DNA of 64,000 bases from Micromonospora craniellae (lineage in GTDB: Bacteria > Actinomycetota > Actinomycetes > Mycobacteriales > Micromonosporaceae). The stretch is from positions 1,364,001-1,428,000 of the forward strand of contig NZ_CP061725.1 in assembly GCF_014764405.1 (NCBI RefSeq). The letters run 5' to 3'. This document shows positions 39,000 to 47,338 of the stretch, piece by piece; the stretch's first letter is position 1; every line of letters starts with the position of its first letter. Below the pieces are notes generated by a model, which was not told where the DNA came from, did not search any database, and was given only the letters and a program-made list of their open reading frames with translations. A program made the position numbers and the translations under genes.

Positions 39000-41378
39000 A
39001 TGGACAACAGAGTCGCCAATGATCGTCCGGTACCGGACATCCACGTCACCTCGGCCATCGAGGAGTGGGCCGGGGCGGACGACGTCCTGATCGTGCCGGA
39101 GTTCCACCCGGATCCGAACAAGACCGATGCCCAGCTGTACTGCGTCGAGGTGACCTCCCACGAGGGCGAGCAGTCGCTCAGGCAGAGGTTCGTCGTCAAG
39201 GTCGTCTCGGCCGAGACGGCAGCGAGGCTTGCGGCCGGACACCGCCGGGCAGAGCGATCACACCCCGCCTTCGCCAGCCGCCACATCGTCGAGCACCGTG
39301 GCCTCTACCGGGTGGATGATGCCCGGCGGCTGCTGATCCAGCAGGTCGCCAACGGCGGTGACGAAGTCGTGAGCCTCGCGGCGTCGGGCGACAGCGAGCG
39401 GCTGGTCGCCCTTCCACTGATCGCCGACGCGCTCGTCAATGTGTGGAACGCAGCCGACCCGGCACGGCACGGATCCGGCCTACCGACCAGGACGACCAGC
39501 GTCGGCGAGTTCGTTCGGCAGGAGGTCGCGCATCTGGCGACCACGGAGTCGGTGCTGGTCGCCGCCGCAGAGCTCGGGGTGCCCGATGACGCCGGTGCGA
39601 CACTGGTCCTCGACGGTGCAGACCGCCCGAATCCCCTCGACCTCCTCATCCGGACCGAGTCACCGCTGAGCCAGCGGCGCGTGGTCCATCTCGTCGGTCA
39701 CACTCACGGTGATCTGAACGGCGGCAACGTCCTCATCCCGTTCGAGACGGGCAAGCCGAGGTACGGCGCGTTCCTGCTCGTCGACCTCGGCGGCTACCAG
39801 CACGACGGTCCGCTCACCCGGGACCTGACCTTCGCGTTGTTGGGCACGCTGCTCAGGACGGTGGCACCACCACCGTTCCCCGGGGAACCCGCCGAGGTGC
39901 TGCCCCGCGACCAGGCCGAGGCCCTACGCCGTTTGATGATCAATCCGGAGACTGCGCCATCGGACAGGGTGCTACCGGGCCTCACCCAGCTCGTCCGGCA
40001 GGTCTACCAGACCGGCCTGACGCACGCCGAGCAGGCCGGCCTCAGGCCGGCATGGCGCCAGCAGTGGCTTCTCACCCTGGTCGGCCAGGCCCTGGTCCAC
40101 CTCACCTTCGACGACATCGGCGAGGCCGGACGCCGCTGGTGTCTGCGACTGGCGGCAGAGTCGCTGGAGGCGTACGTACGACTGGTGTCCGGCAAGGACA
40201 CGCCGGAACTGCCGCAGGTCGCGTCGTCCACGTTGCCGGCCGGCCAGGGTGGCAGCGACGCGTCGAGCAGAAGACTCGACCTGCGATGGCCGACCCAGTG
40301 GTCGCCCGATCAGCAGCGAGACTTCCACCACCGGGAAGCCGGCGGGTCGACGTCCCAGGTCCACGAGCACGCTTGTGCGGGCCGGGGTGACGCCGCCGCA
40401 CGTCGGCCGGCGAATCACGTCGCTACGGCCGCTCCTGTCCCGACGCAACACAACCGCGCACCCCGTCCTCGCGAGCGACGCCAGGACGACTCCGACGACA
40501 CCGCACCGACACGCCCCGACAGAGTCTGCCTGCCGATCATCAGTCTCCCCTTCGTGACGGCAGCGCTCCTCAGCGTGGGCCTGGTCGGGGGCGCGGCATA
40601 CTTCGGACTGTCCGATCGACGGAAGGATCACGGCGCGGCACCGACCCAGACGATCACCCCGGGTTCGACCAGGGGGGAGTCGCCCGCCACGACCCGAGAC
40701 CACGGTGACCGCGGCCCGACGCTTCCCCACAGCCTCGACGAGTTCGCCGAGGCTGTCGCCGACCTGGTGGAGGACCCTCCGCTGGGCAGGTACGCGTGCA
40801 CCCGTTACGAAGTGCGGTCCCCGGAGGGCGGACCGGGCAGGTCGGCGCAGTTGCGCCACCACCGGCAGGAGTTGTGGTTCACTGACGATCGCGCGGGCAG
40901 GAAGGTGGTGACCGACCTCGACGCGACCGGGCCGAACCGCAAGACCTCCACCCCGTACCTGCCCGGTGAGATGGACGAGGTCAGGCCGGTTCCGGAGGAC
41001 GACCTGGACGCGCTGCGCCAGCAACTGTTGTGGGAATGGGGCAAGCAACCTCCGGAGTTGCGTACGACAAGCGGGATGGTGCGGCTGGTCGCCCGGATCC
41101 TCCTGCACAACCCCCTCGTTCCCGCACAGCACGCCGTGCTCCTGGCAGAACTCGCGAAGATGCCGGGCATCGAGTTCGCCGGCAGCTATCGGGACGATGA
41201 CGGCGAGCCCGGAGTCTCCTTCCAGGCCGAGGATCAGGACGGCCGGCGGGACACCCTGCTGTTCGACCGCAGCGGCCGGCTCCTCAGGCACGACCTCACG
41301 CAGGGCGACGTGCTGCTCAGTCAGCACCTTCTCCTCGCCACCGGGCGTACGGACACGATGGACACGCCGTGTCGGTAG
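39000..41378 (+). CDS. Kinase-like/TM/CU044_5270-like fusion protein
   Basis: 792 residues. Residues 25-290 look like a small-molecule or protein kinase: Lys67 in QRFVVKVVS, catalytic loop HGDLNGGNVLI (His236, Asp238, Asn243) and metal Asp262 in LLVDLGGYQHDG. This resembles the ternary-complex-associated kinase-like domains described in predicted conflict systems. Residues 400-505 are a disordered His/Arg-rich linker; one membrane helix is at 511-536 (LPIISLPFVTAALLSVGLVG). The outer 230 residues, with LAELAKMPGIEFAGSYRDDD and LLFDRSGRLLRHDLT, resemble CU044_5270-type domains. ATG 39000 follows GGAAGG. A two-sided signal protein is likely; neighbour is the S-4TM effector. Confidence 0.75.
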   Translation: MDNRVANDRPVPDIHVTSAIEEWAGADDVLIVPEFHPDPNKTDAQLYCVEVTSHEGEQSLRQRFVVKVVSAETAARLAAGHRRAERSHPAFASRHIVEHRGLYRVDDARRLLIQQVANGGDEVVSLAASGDSERLVALPLIADALVNVWNAADPARHGSGLPTRTTSVGEFVRQEVAHLATTESVLVAAAELGVPDDAGATLVLDGADRPNPLDLLIRTESPLSQRRVVHLVGHTHGDLNGGNVLIPFETGKPRYGAFLLVDLGGYQHDGPLTRDLTFALLGTLLRTVAPPPFPGEPAEVLPRDQAEALRRLMINPETAPSDRVLPGLTQLVRQVYQTGLTHAEQAGLRPAWRQQWLLTLVGQALVHLTFDDIGEAGRRWCLRLAAESLEAYVRLVSGKDTPELPQVASSTLPAGQGGSDASSRRLDLRWPTQWSPDQQRDFHHREAGGSTSQVHEHACAGRGDAAARRPANHVATAAPVPTQHNRAPRPRERRQDDSDDTAPTRPDRVCLPIISLPFVTAALLSVGLVGGAAYFGLSDRRKDHGAAPTQTITPGSTRGESPATTRDHGDRGPTLPHSLDEFAEAVADLVEDPPLGRYACTRYEVRSPEGGPGRSAQLRHHRQELWFTDDRAGRKVVTDLDATGPNRKTSTPYLPGEMDEVRPVPEDDLDALRQQLLWEWGKQPPELRTTSGMVRLVARILLHNPLVPAQHAVLLAELAKMPGIEFAGSYRDDDGEPGVSFQAEDQDGRRDTLLFDRSGRLLRHDLTQGDVLLSQHLLLATGRTDTMDTPCR

Positions 41379-41384
41379 CGAAGG

Positions 41385-41888
41385 TCAGGGGCAGTGCCGG
41401 TAGACGCGGCTCGCCCAGTTCCGCCACTTTCCGGCATCACTGTGGACCCGCTTGCTCGGGTTGACCCGGAACAGCTCCTGGTCGTGGTAATAGAAGCCGA
41501 CATGGCCGCTGCCGAGGTTGTAGTGCGCCGACTCGACCCGGAACTGCCAACTCCAGTCAGAGAGGTTCTGCCAGCCGCAGGAGGAGAGCCGCCCGCGCGG
41601 GTAGCCGTAGTTCGGCCACTCGTAGAAGCAGAACCAGCCCGCAGGACAGTCGGCCACCCCGTAGCTGCCCACCGGGGCGTCGAGGGTGACGATCAGCTCG
41701 CCGTTCCGATAGCTGATCTCGTTGTCGTTGAGCACCGTGCCGCCCGGGTTGGCGGCGAGGTACCGCGTGACGCGTTCCGCCGTCCCCGTCGACGGCTCGG
41801 CCAGGGCCGGCGTGGGCACCGCGACGGCGGCGAGGAGTACGGCCACAATCGCAGTGAACAGGATACGAAGACTGTTGATGGTCGGCAT
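41385..41888 (-). CDS. Secreted peptidase inhibitor I36-type protein
   Basis: 167 residues. Sec signal peptide (LRILFTAIVAVLLAAVAVPT, cleavage after ALA about residue 30), a short N-terminal segment LNDNEISYRNGELIVTL and a beta/gamma-crystallin-like domain with cysteines in VADCPAGWFCFYEWPNYGY and SSCGWQNLSDWSWQ, as in the Streptomyces metalloprotease inhibitor SMI and relatives. Exported; may inhibit metallopeptidases. ATG 41888 has GGGGG 6 bases before it. Convergent with the kinase-like gene. Confidence 0.85.
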   Translation of the reverse strand: MPTINSLRILFTAIVAVLLAAVAVPTPALAEPSTGTAERVTRYLAANPGGTVLNDNEISYRNGELIVTLDAPVGSYGVADCPAGWFCFYEWPNYGYPRGRLSSCGWQNLSDWSWQFRVESAHYNLGSGHVGFYYHDQELFRVNPSKRVHSDAGKWRNWASRVYRHCP

Positions 41889-42182
41889 CAGGAACCCCCG
41901 TGACACAGCACCGGACGACAGAATGGGACCACTGTCCGCCCCGCGTCTCGGGGCGCGGGCCGTCCCGATCCAGCGTAGGAAGCACCCTGTTCAGATCACC
42001 AGGAGTAACCCCAAGACCGCTTCTTCATCATTCTCGAAATGCCTCAATCCTCACCAGGAAAGCAGTTGCTGACTGCAAATTTGCATTCACCTGGACCAAT
42101 GAGGAGGCCACACCTGCCGCGCCTGCCTCATGCTTCCACCCACGTTGTCGATGAACGCCAGCTTCATGGTCCCGCGCGCCGG
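41889..42182. other. AT-rich intergenic stretch
   Basis: 294 bp between the stop of the flavohaemoglobin-like gene and the start of the I36 gene (both minus strand). 42040-42110 is far richer in A/T than the surroundings and holds the perfect palindrome TGCAAATTTGCA at 42074-42085. No gene seen. Confidence 0.5.
42074..42085. promoter_or_regulatory. 12-bp AT-rich perfect palindrome
   Basis: TGCAAATTTGCA stands out in a GC-rich genome. It lies 186 bases before the I36 gene start on the minus strand. Possible regulator site; no regulator identified. Confidence 0.35.
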
Positions 42183-43460
42183 TCATCGCCACGGGATCCG
42201 ATCCGGCAGATGAATCCGATCGGCGGGTATCCCGGCGGTGGGAAGTCGTCGCTGGGCAACGTCGAGCATCGCGGGCGGACCGCAGACATAGACATCCTGG
42301 CCGGGACGGTAGTGATAGAGCCCGAGGGCCAGCGCGTCACCCTGCTCGGCGGGTGCGACAGACGGGTCGTGGGAGAACGCCGGCACGACGGTCAGCCAGG
42401 GGTGAGCCTGGTCGAGCTTGTCCAGGGTGATCGCGTCGTAGAGGTCGGCGACGGTGCGTACGCCGACGACCAGGGTCATCCTTCGACTGTCGGGCGCAGC
42501 GGCAACCTGTTCGACCAGGGCGCGCAGCGGGGCCAGCCCGGTGCTGCCGGCCACCAGCAGCAGGTCCCGGCGAGGGACCGACGGCGAGGAGACGGGCAGG
42601 CTGAGGCCGACATCGACGGGTGGGCCGAAGTGGAGCGAGTCGCCGGGGCGTACCTCGTGGACGAGGCTGCGGGAGACGGCGCCGGCGGCCACCGCGCGGA
42701 CGTGCAGCTCGACGGTGCCGTCGGGGCGTGGGACGTTGGCCGGGCAGTACCAGCGCCACCGGCCCGGGTGCTGCGGCAGGCAGAGCGGCACCGCCTGGCC
42801 GGGCCGGAACGGCAGCGGGTGCCACGGGCGTACCGTCAGGATGGCGATGCCCTCGGCGGCCAGGTCGCGGCCGGTCACCTCGGCCGACCAGAACGCCGGC
42901 CCGTCGCCGATGCGCCCGGCGGCGCGCACGACGAGCGCCCAGGCCCACCGCCACCGTCGCTCCCAGCCGACGGCGACCGGCGGCGGACAGAGTCGCGGTG
43001 CCACCGTCGCCAGGGCGGCGCCGATCAGCGGACCGTGCTCGGGCCGCAGCCGATGCCGGTGGTGGACCCGGCCGAGTACCGCCAGCAGCGCCCACCGCTC
43101 GGCCCGGTCACCGCCGCCGCCGACCAGCCGGGCCAGGGCGGCGACGACGAGCGCCAGCTCCGATGCCGGTAGCGGGCACTGCCCCGCCAGACTGGCCTGG
43201 AACTCGGCGGCGACCTCGTCGATCACCGCAGGGCCGCCGCTCGCGAGCGCTCCCGCCAGGTAGTCACCGGCCCGCCGCCGCAGCGCCTCCGACAGCCCCG
43301 GCCACCCCTCCAACACCGGCCCGCCGCCCACGAGTTGCCGGATCAGGTGCGCGGCGAGCCGGTCCAGATCGACCCCGATGAGGTACGCGGACAGCTCCGT
43401 ATCCGCCTGCACGAGCCGCAGCCAGCGGGTGACCGCCGCCCGTGCCGCCGCCTCCGTCAC
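42183..43460 (-). CDS. Flavohaemoglobin-like oxidoreductase
   Basis: 425 residues. Residues 1-185 have globin features: TRWLRLVQADTELSAYLIGVD like truncated globins, then LLAVLGRVHHRHRLRPEHG, which matches the proximal-His helix of flavohaemoglobin globins. Residues 190-425 are a FAD/NAD(P)H reductase: FAD region RWRWYCPANVP (in place of RxYS), NAD loop LLVAGSTGLAPLRAL and the end motif VYVCGPPAMLDV. It may detoxify NO or act as an oxygen-linked reductase. GTG 43460 overlaps the DivIVA-domain gene stop (GTGA), which fixes the start and shows coupling. Confidence 0.82.
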   Translation of the reverse strand: MTEAAARAAVTRWLRLVQADTELSAYLIGVDLDRLAAHLIRQLVGGGPVLEGWPGLSEALRRRAGDYLAGALASGGPAVIDEVAAEFQASLAGQCPLPASELALVVAALARLVGGGGDRAERWALLAVLGRVHHRHRLRPEHGPLIGAALATVAPRLCPPPVAVGWERRWRWAWALVVRAAGRIGDGPAFWSAEVTGRDLAAEGIAILTVRPWHPLPFRPGQAVPLCLPQHPGRWRWYCPANVPRPDGTVELHVRAVAAGAVSRSLVHEVRPGDSLHFGPPVDVGLSLPVSSPSVPRRDLLLVAGSTGLAPLRALVEQVAAAPDSRRMTLVVGVRTVADLYDAITLDKLDQAHPWLTVVPAFSHDPSVAPAEQGDALALGLYHYRPGQDVYVCGPPAMLDVAQRRLPTAGIPADRIHLPDRIPWR

Positions 43461-43747
43461 CGGCGCTCCCCCACCGGGTGTACGTGCCGCGCCTGCCGGT
43501 TCTCGGTCCGCTGGTGCTCGACCTGCCGGTTCTCGGTCTGGCGGGACTGCCACTGCCGCAGCGCCTGCCGGACCCGCTCGGCCTCGGTGTTCGCCGTGAC
43601 GAGCTGCCGGTGCAGGCGGTCCAGCTCATCGGCGACCCGGTCAAGGTAGTCGTACACCTGGGCGGGGTCCAGACCTCGCCAACGCCGACCGAAGTCGGCG
43701 GCCCGGACGTGGTGCGACTGGAGTCGTTCCCCGCTCACGTAGATCAT
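43457..43747 (-). CDS. DivIVA-domain small protein
   Basis: 96 residues: VRAADFGRRWRGLDPAQVYDYLDRVADELDRL is a DivIVA N-terminal domain, which binds curved membrane in larger homologues; a coiled coil follows (TANTEAERVRQALRQWQ) and a short duplicated peptide TENRQ. It is translationally coupled to the flavohaemoglobin-like gene, an odd partner that may point to membrane targeting of the enzyme. ATG 43747 with GGAGG 10 bases upstream. Confidence 0.85.
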   Translation of the reverse strand: MIYVSGERLQSHHVRAADFGRRWRGLDPAQVYDYLDRVADELDRLHRQLVTANTEAERVRQALRQWQSRQTENRQVEHQRTENRQARHVHPVGERR

Positions 43748-44024
43748 CGCTGCGCTACCTCCTGCTCGGCGGTCACGTACTACGGCGGCCTCGGCACGCT
43801 CGTTTCGCTCATGTGATGCGGCACCGAGGCGGGCGGGGTCGGTACGCGTCGTTCGGGTCGACGCCTACCGGAGCCCAGCACCCGCCCCGGGCCCTGCATC
43901 CACCCTGGTAAGGAGGGCTTCGATACCGACATGACTACGGACTGCACCATGCCGGTAACTGCACTGCACGCACTGGCGATAGGCTGCACTTCAACCGATG
44001 CCGACGCGAGCAGAAGGCGGCACG
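43748..44024. promoter_or_regulatory. Divergent promoter region with repeated CTGCAC
   Basis: The 277-bp gap separates the DivIVA gene (minus) and the XRE gene (plus). CTGCAC occurs at 43942, 43959, 43964 and 43984, within the 85 bases before the XRE start. These may be regulator half-sites. Confidence 0.35.
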
Positions 44025-44840
44025 ATGACCACGGTGCAGCGGTGGACCGGGCTGGAGACACGAGCGCTTCGCCAGGCGCTCCGATTGAGCATCAAGGACT
44101 TCTCTGCCCACCTCGGCGTAGCCGAGCGGACTGTGTCCAAGTGGGAAGCCGGGCAGAGTGCGGTTTACCCACGGCCGGAAATGCAAGCTGCACTCGACAC
44201 GGCTCTCGGCACGTCCACCGAGGACGTTCACGAGCGTTTCAATGTTGCTCGCTATGCCGTCCAAGGAGATCAAAGGACCCTGGCAGTGCCCGCTACTGCC
44301 GATTCGATGTGTGGCCTGACGGCTGTCTATCAGAGTCGATGTGACCTGACTGCGGCTATACCGGCAGATCAATTGTTCGAGGGTGCACGAGTCGTGCGGG
44401 CGGTCGGGCTGTCGCTCAACGTGCTCTGTCAGGACTACGCCGACCGACGTTGGCAGGAGCTCCTAGAGCGGAACGCGCATGTCCGCTGCCTGTTCCTTGA
44501 CCCGGACGGCACGTCGATCCAGTCGCGTGAGCGGGAGGAAGGATTCCCGACTGGCCAACTCGCGGCGTTAACCAAACTGAATATCGAGACCTTGCTTCGG
44601 GTCCGCGATCGTGTGCCCGTCGCACTACGGGATCGGCTGGAACTGGCGACGTACGACGAGACACTCCGCTTCAACATCATCCTGGTAGATGATTTGTGCG
44701 TGGCCCAGCCCTATCTGGGAAGCAACCGTGGCGTCGACTCCCCTGCCTTCGTGATGCGCCAGGGACAGCCAGGAGTGGGACTATACCCGGTGTTTGAACA
44801 GGTCTTCGAGTCGCAGTGGCGGGGCAGGCGGGCGCTGTGA
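44025..44840 (+). CDS. XRE-family regulator with DUF5919-like domain
   Basis: 271 residues. N-terminal HTH: ALRQALRLSIKDFSAHLGVA then ERTVSKWEAG, ending at about residue 70. The C-terminal part (90-265) resembles DUF5919: HVRCLFLDPDGTSIQSRERE, EGFPTGQLAALTKLNIETLL, FNIILVDDLCVAQPYL and SPAFVMRQG, a PLD-like or ligand-sensing fold. It overlaps the next gene by GTGA and starts an operon with an inositol-phosphatase-like enzyme and a flavoprotein. ATG 44025 behind AAGG. Confidence 0.85.
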   Translation: MTTVQRWTGLETRALRQALRLSIKDFSAHLGVAERTVSKWEAGQSAVYPRPEMQAALDTALGTSTEDVHERFNVARYAVQGDQRTLAVPATADSMCGLTAVYQSRCDLTAAIPADQLFEGARVVRAVGLSLNVLCQDYADRRWQELLERNAHVRCLFLDPDGTSIQSREREEGFPTGQLAALTKLNIETLLRVRDRVPVALRDRLELATYDETLRFNIILVDDLCVAQPYLGSNRGVDSPAFVMRQGQPGVGLYPVFEQVFESQWRGRRAL

Positions 44841-45643
44841 GCGACTACCGGGAGTATCTGTCGCTTGCGGCCGAGGCTACGCGGCGGGCGGCAGACGCGA
44901 TGCGATGGCAGTCACCCGGAGCGCTTGCCGCCAAGGGTGACCGAGATGTCGTCTCCGAGCTGGACTACGCGATCGAACGGGATCTACGAACCTTCCTGAG
45001 AACTGAAACGCCCGACATCGGATTCCTCGGCGAAGAGGGAGGATCGAGCGGATCGACAAGCAAGCGGTGGGTTCTCGACCCAATCGACGGGACATCGAAC
45101 TACGTTCGGAGCCTGCCGCTGTGCGCGGTGTCGCTCGCGCTCGTGCACGGCAACGAAGCAGTACTTGGCGTCATCGAACTGCCGTTTCTCTCCGCGACCT
45201 ACACCGCCGCGAAGGGTGAGGGGGCGCACGCCAACGGGCAGCCGATCACTGTCAGCAGCACCATCCGCATGAGTCAGGCCCTCGTCGCCATCGGGGACTA
45301 CGCGGTTGGCCTTGACGCGGAGGCACGAAACCGGCTGCGGCTCGCCTTGACTGGCCAACTGGCAGCCGAGGTCCAACGGATCCGGATGACCGGCAGCGCG
45401 GCGCTCGACCTGGCATGGCTCGCCGAGGGCAGGCTCGACGCCGCTCTGACCCTGTCCAACCATCCGTGGGACATGGCGGCCGGGGTAGTCATCGCCAGAG
45501 AGGCGGGAGCCACCGTCATCGACGGCAATGGTGCCCGCCACGACATCAACTCCACAACGACGCTTGCCGTCACACCCGAACTCACTGGCTCCATCTTGGC
45601 GGCGTATGAAAAGGCCGTCGCCTTTGGGACGAATACACGCTGA
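44837..45643 (+). CDS. Inositol monophosphatase-family phosphatase
   Basis: 268 residues. Metal-site motif 1 WVLDPIDGTSNYVRSLPLC, the upstream Glu pair in IGFLGEEGG, and motif 2 HPWDMAAGVVIAREAGATV are all intact, so a Mg-dependent sugar- or nucleotide-monophosphatase is expected. GTG 44837 is coupled to the XRE regulator. Could act on inositol phosphate, histidinol phosphate or a nucleotide; context does not decide. Confidence 0.9.
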   Translation: MSDYREYLSLAAEATRRAADAMRWQSPGALAAKGDRDVVSELDYAIERDLRTFLRTETPDIGFLGEEGGSSGSTSKRWVLDPIDGTSNYVRSLPLCAVSLALVHGNEAVLGVIELPFLSATYTAAKGEGAHANGQPITVSSTIRMSQALVAIGDYAVGLDAEARNRLRLALTGQLAAEVQRIRMTGSAALDLAWLAEGRLDAALTLSNHPWDMAAGVVIAREAGATVIDGNGARHDINSTTTLAVTPELTGSILAAYEKAVAFGTNTR

Positions 45644-45716
45644 CGTGGAGACGGATGAGCAATGAGGATGGCCTTAGCCGTGTGCCAGTTCACGGCTACG
45701 ACAAACAGGTGACGGG

Positions 45717-45953
45717 ATGATCGCTAATCTCACGCTGCAGACCTACGGTGCCGACGCGGCCGAGCAACTCACGGACGCACTCGTGCGGATCTACCTGCTC
45801 GTCCGTCCTGACAATGCGATCGCCCGAGGTGCCTATGACTCGTGGGGCTGGGCGCAGGAGACCCGGCTGCGATCCGGTTGGGAAAGCGTGCCAGATTGCA
45901 TCGTGCACCGCGGATCTCCGTCGATCGTGGTCGAGGCGAGTCTTGCGGCATGA
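45717..45953 (+). pseudogene. Internally deleted GNAT acetyltransferase
   Basis: 78 codons. The first 24 (MIANLTLQTYGADAAEQLTD) match the start of an actinobacterial GNAT family; from residue 27 the sequence reads YLLVRPDNAIARGAYDSWGW, the acetyl-CoA-side end motif of the same family, then the C-terminus. About 100 middle codons that carry the acetyl-CoA pyrophosphate loop are missing, and the joint is in frame. Its stop overlaps the flavoprotein start by ATGA, so translating the stub may still drive the next gene. Confidence 0.7.
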
Positions 45954-46444
45954 ACAGTCAAAGGGTGTTGGCCCTGGTCGTCTGCGCGGCACCTCCGGTG
46001 CTGCGGATCGGTGAACTGATCGACCTGCTGCAGGAAGACGGCTGGGCCGTGTGCCTCACCGCCACACCGACCGCCGCGACCTGGATCGACCGCGAGGCGC
46101 TTGCAGAGCAGACCGGCTACCCGGTGCGGGCGGAATGGCGAAGGCCCGGCGAGCCGGAGCCACATCCGCCAGCTACGGCTGTGGCGGTCGCACCGGCCAC
46201 CTTCAACGTGATCAACAAATGGGCTCAAGGTGTCAATGACACTCTCGCACTCGGCATTCTCAACGAAGCACTCGGAGCCAGCATCCCCGTCCACGCCTTC
46301 CCCAACGTAAAGCCTCAATTGGCTGCCCACCCGAGCTACAACCGGCACCTGCAGCTACTCCGAGAGGCAGGCGTCGCAGTGGCACCCCTCAACGCTGAGT
46401 CGGACTGGGAGACAGTTATCAGAACGCTCAAGGTCCCGCTATAA
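45950..46444 (+). CDS. Flavoprotein (Dfp/CoaC-like)
   Basis: 164 residues of the HFCD flavoprotein family: RVLALVVCAAPPVLRIGELI, the central VAVAPATFNVINKWAQGVND with the conserved P-A-T-x-N-x-x-x-K-x-x-x-G-x-x-D pattern, and VHAFPNVKPQLAAHPSYNRH. The family contains FMN-binding cysteine decarboxylases. It has no catalytic His in the usual place that I can assign, so decarboxylation is not certain. ATG 45950 coupled to the GNAT stub. Confidence 0.85.
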   Translation: MNSQRVLALVVCAAPPVLRIGELIDLLQEDGWAVCLTATPTAATWIDREALAEQTGYPVRAEWRRPGEPEPHPPATAVAVAPATFNVINKWAQGVNDTLALGILNEALGASIPVHAFPNVKPQLAAHPSYNRHLQLLREAGVAVAPLNAESDWETVIRTLKVPL

Positions 46445-46471
46445 CGGGGCTGCGCCGCGTCTGGCCAGCAT

Positions 46472-47278
46472 CTACTGTCCACTCGCGCCTTCTCGGTAGG
46501 CCGACCAAGCCTGTGCCGCGTCGAGAAGCGGGCCGCGATGAGGTGCAGGACGTGAGCACTGCCGCTGCTCCCCCAGTCGCACCAGTCCGATGGCGAAGGT
46601 AGTGACAGCCTCGTCGGACGCCTGCGCCCAGGCCGGGATCTGTCTGGCCCATGCCTCGGCGTCCGCCGGAGTGTGGCCAGCGAGGATGAGGCGTACCAGC
46701 ATGAACGCGGCGTCGATCCAGGCGGCGCCTCGGCAAGGGGCGGACCAGTCGACAAGCCTGAGCCGGTCGCCGAACAAAAAATTCCGAGGTGTCATGTCGG
46801 TGTGCAGCAGGGTGTCCCCGTCGACCAACTCCGGGGCGATGAGCCCGCGCCACCGTATGGTGAACGGCTGCACCTCGACCGGCGGACATGGCGTCAGATC
46901 CCGGGCGAGCATGGCCAACAGGTCGGCGACGGCGTCCAGATCCGGGGAGCCGGGATCCAGCCTCGGGTAGCGGCCGGACACGTGCTCGAAGCCGAGCAGA
47001 AGCCAGCCGTCACGCTCGACGGTCCAGCGGAGGCGGGGTACGACGTCAGGAAGCCACCGGTTGATCCGGGCTTCCTTGCGATAGAGCCACGCAGTCCGGC
47101 TGTCGGCCTGCCCACCCTTGCAGAACACCTGACCTGCGGCAGTGTCGAGCGTGACGGCGAGTTCACAGGAGGCCCCGTCCGGCACGATCTCAGCCCGAAT
47201 GATTCCGCCGGTATGCCGCTCGACCTCCCGACGCAGTGAGCCGGGGAGGTCGTGCCAGTGGTGGCGGTGGTGCGGCAT
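46472..47278 (-). CDS. Aminoglycoside phosphotransferase-like kinase
   Basis: 268 residues. Catalytic loop LLHTDMTPRNFLF and metal Asp in LRLVDWSAPCRGAAWIDAAF; Lys in VFCKGGQADSR. Small-molecule kinases of this fold phosphorylate antibiotics, sugars or choline; target unknown. It faces the flavoprotein operon convergently. The start region is His-rich (MPHHRHHWHDLP). Confidence 0.85.
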   Translation of the reverse strand: MPHHRHHWHDLPGSLRREVERHTGGIIRAEIVPDGASCELAVTLDTAAGQVFCKGGQADSRTAWLYRKEARINRWLPDVVPRLRWTVERDGWLLLGFEHVSGRYPRLDPGSPDLDAVADLLAMLARDLTPCPPVEVQPFTIRWRGLIAPELVDGDTLLHTDMTPRNFLFGDRLRLVDWSAPCRGAAWIDAAFMLVRLILAGHTPADAEAWARQIPAWAQASDEAVTTFAIGLVRLGEQRQCSRPAPHRGPLLDAAQAWSAYREGASGQ

Positions 47279-47338
47279 CGGTGGCCTTCCGGGCGGCGGT
47301 CCCAGCCAGCGTAAGCCCGGGACCGCCGTCCGGACGGA

